Shown here piece after piece: positions 62,886-64,000 of a stretch of 64,000 bases of DNA. The number at the start of each line of letters is the position of its first letter. Position 1 is the stretch's first letter. The notes under the pieces were generated by a model. That model did not search any database. It saw nothing but the letters and a program-made list of their open reading frames with translations, and was not told where the DNA came from. A program made the position numbers and the translations under genes. Origin of the DNA: SAR202 cluster bacterium AC-647-P02_OGT_505m (GTDB lineage: Bacteria > Chloroflexota > Dehalococcoidia > Lucifugimonadales > UBA826). The stretch is taken from NCBI GenBank assembly GCA_009391195.1, contig VEXB01000004.1, positions 1 through 64,000 of the forward strand, read 5' to 3'.

Positions 62886-63902
62886 ATGTCAGCACCAGAT
62901 AGAGAGATATCAGCACCAGATAGAGAGATAATAAATTCAGAGAAGGGTGCATCTCCCCGAATCAATCAAAGCTTGAAGAAATTTTATTTCCCGTTTGTAG
63001 TGATATTGGGCGCAATTGTTTTGTCATTGATGATCCATGGGTCAGGGTTTGAACTAGCTTTGGATTTCCCTGTTGACGTTAGCAATGAAATGGAGGGGGC
63101 GCTAGATGATTCGGTCGATTGGATCGTAATTACCTTTGGCGACTTTTTTGATGCTATTAGCGATTCTATCAAGGTGGTACTGGGAAAACTTAGAGATCTA
63201 CTGATCTGGATTCCATGGCCGATAATGATGTCTCTTGTTTTTATAATTGGTTGGAAAGTTGCTTCTTTAAAAATTGCGATAATGTCAGTTGTAGGCATGA
63301 CTATCCTAGCCTTAGTCAATTTATGGGAACCCACCATGGTGACAGTCGCGATAATGATAGTTGCTGTTTTCTTATCTATAGTTATTGGTGTGCCTGTAGG
63401 GGTATTGGCAGCTAGAAGTGATTCTGTTGATACCGGGATACGTCCAGTTTTAGATACTATGCAAACCATGCCGAGCTTTGTTTATCTTGTCCCTGGAATT
63501 ATGCTTTTTGGTCTGGGAAACGTCGCCGCTATATTTGCTACAGTGCTATACGCTCTACCTCCGTGTATACGACTCACCAATTTAGGGATCAGACAGGTGG
63601 ATCCTTCTGTAGTAGAGGCTGGAACATCTTTTGGTTCGAGTAATATGCAATTGCTTTTCAAAATACAAATACCAATGGCGATTCCCACCATCATGGCTGG
63701 AATAAATCAAACCGTTATGATGGCGTTAGCCATGTCCACGATTGCTGCAATGGTTGGCGCGGGAGGCCTGGGTATTGAGGTATTGAGGGCAATGGGGCAA
63801 TTAAGAGAAGGAGAAGCGATAATTGCTGGGTGTGCGATTGTTATACTGGCCATCATAATTGATAGAATTTCGCAGGGTTATATAGAAAATAGAACCCAGT
63901 AA
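62886..63902 (+). CDS. Glycine betaine ABC transporter permease (ProW/OpuAB-like)
   Basis: The 338-residue membrane protein has an N-terminal hydrophilic tail with two identical SAPDREI units, a first hydrophobic segment near residues 36-55, several more in the second half, and the permease signature region EAGTSFGSSNMQLLFKIQIPMAIPTIMAGINQTVMMALAM near residues 240-279. The ILAARSDSVDTG-type loop (GVLAARSDSVDTGIRPVLD) is also characteristic of ProW. It lies 41 nt after the ProV gene. Confidence 0.9.
   Translation: MSAPDREISAPDREIINSEKGASPRINQSLKKFYFPFVVILGAIVLSLMIHGSGFELALDFPVDVSNEMEGALDDSVDWIVITFGDFFDAISDSIKVVLGKLRDLLIWIPWPIMMSLVFIIGWKVASLKIAIMSVVGMTILALVNLWEPTMVTVAIMIVAVFLSIVIGVPVGVLAARSDSVDTGIRPVLDTMQTMPSFVYLVPGIMLFGLGNVAAIFATVLYALPPCIRLTNLGIRQVDPSVVEAGTSFGSSNMQLLFKIQIPMAIPTIMAGINQTVMMALAMSTIAAMVGAGGLGIEVLRAMGQLREGEAIIAGCAIVILAIIIDRISQGYIENRTQ
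62889..62930 (+). repeat. 21-bp perfect tandem duplication in the permease gene
   Basis: Two identical adjacent 21-nt units (62889-62909 and 62910-62930), each encoding SAPDREI, occupy codons 2-15 of the permease gene. The duplication keeps the frame and is absent from the family, so it is probably a recent slippage event. Confidence 0.9.
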
Positions 63903-64000
63903 GAACTGCAGCCAGTTATATCGACTTAGTTATTAACAGTTCATATATTGACGGTTTGGAAAACTAAGGCGAATTTTGGCACCACAAGAATTCCCAACTA

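Noticed and set aside
62984-63469. 161-residue minus-strand ORF
   Set aside because: Antisense shadow of the ProW-like permease gene.
63903-64000. Gene start at the right edge
   Set aside because: The last 98 nt contain no supported start or family pattern; any following gene lies beyond the window.

Overview
The window looks like a contig from a marine, AT-leaning, free-living bacterium, most likely a member of the Chloroflexota of the SAR202 / Dehalococcoidia type. This is an inference from gene content. The supporting signs are two luciferase-like flavin monooxygenases, a CaiB/BaiF CoA-transferase, an acyl-CoA dehydrogenase, a HyuA plus DUF917 pair and an orphan molybdenum hydroxylase, together with a T-box leader on ileS, a class IIc glycyl-tRNA synthetase and a betaine-type binding protein with the EVxVEVVKEV lipoprotein linker often seen in Chloroflexota. 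Genes are tightly packed, many overlap by 4 nt, and TTG or GTG starts occur. I see no phage, insertion sequence, CRISPR array or rRNA.

Layout. 0.2-7 kb: threonine synthase, GTP cyclohydrolase I and a BioF2/CelD-type acyltransferase in one overlapping operon, followed by an MshA-like glycosyltransferase, an MshD-like double GNAT protein, a PIG-L/MshB-like deacetylase and a PHP phosphatase. The last four together resemble a low-molecular-weight thiol (mycothiol-like) pathway. 7-13.7 kb, minus strand: thymidylate kinase, SpoIIIAA/R3H ATPase, PLP synthase (pdxS-pdxT), GAPDH, enolase and a LOG-like Rossmann protein. 13.8-19.4 kb: an SDR, then malate dehydrogenase, a 5S-type carboxyltransferase fused to a biotinyl domain, a small epsilon-like subunit and a 12S-type acyl-CoA carboxyltransferase; these could form a transcarboxylase or carboxylase set feeding oxaloacetate to Mdh. 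19.5-24.7 kb: folP-folK; then Trm112-like, CopD-like, TlpA-like, SbcD-like and glyS genes.

24.9-49.3 kb is an accessory catabolic island: nitroreductase, two LLM flavin oxidoreductases, CaiB, acyl-CoA dehydrogenase, two NHL-repeat proteins, two flavin oxidases, an amidohydrolase, a MetV-MetF-like methylene-THF reductase pair, a molybdenum hydroxylase, HyuA, DUF917, SDR and RraA. It also contains tRNA-Cys and tRNA-Leu. Its most striking gene (27630-28823) is a GrdB-family protein split in the ORF track by one in-frame TGA. Reading the TGA as selenocysteine restores a UxxC redox motif and a continuous 397-residue protein, with a SECIS-like hairpin just after the TGA.

49.3-64 kb: an isoleucine T-box riboswitch and ileS, a YtcJ-like amidohydrolase, lysS, rsmD-coaD and a coiled-coil protein, a two-gene version of D-glutamate cyclase (DUF1445 + DUF4392, a domain pair fused in the vertebrate enzyme), tRNA-Pro, and a ProX-ProV-ProW type glycine betaine ABC transporter with a terminator-like hairpin after the binding-protein gene.
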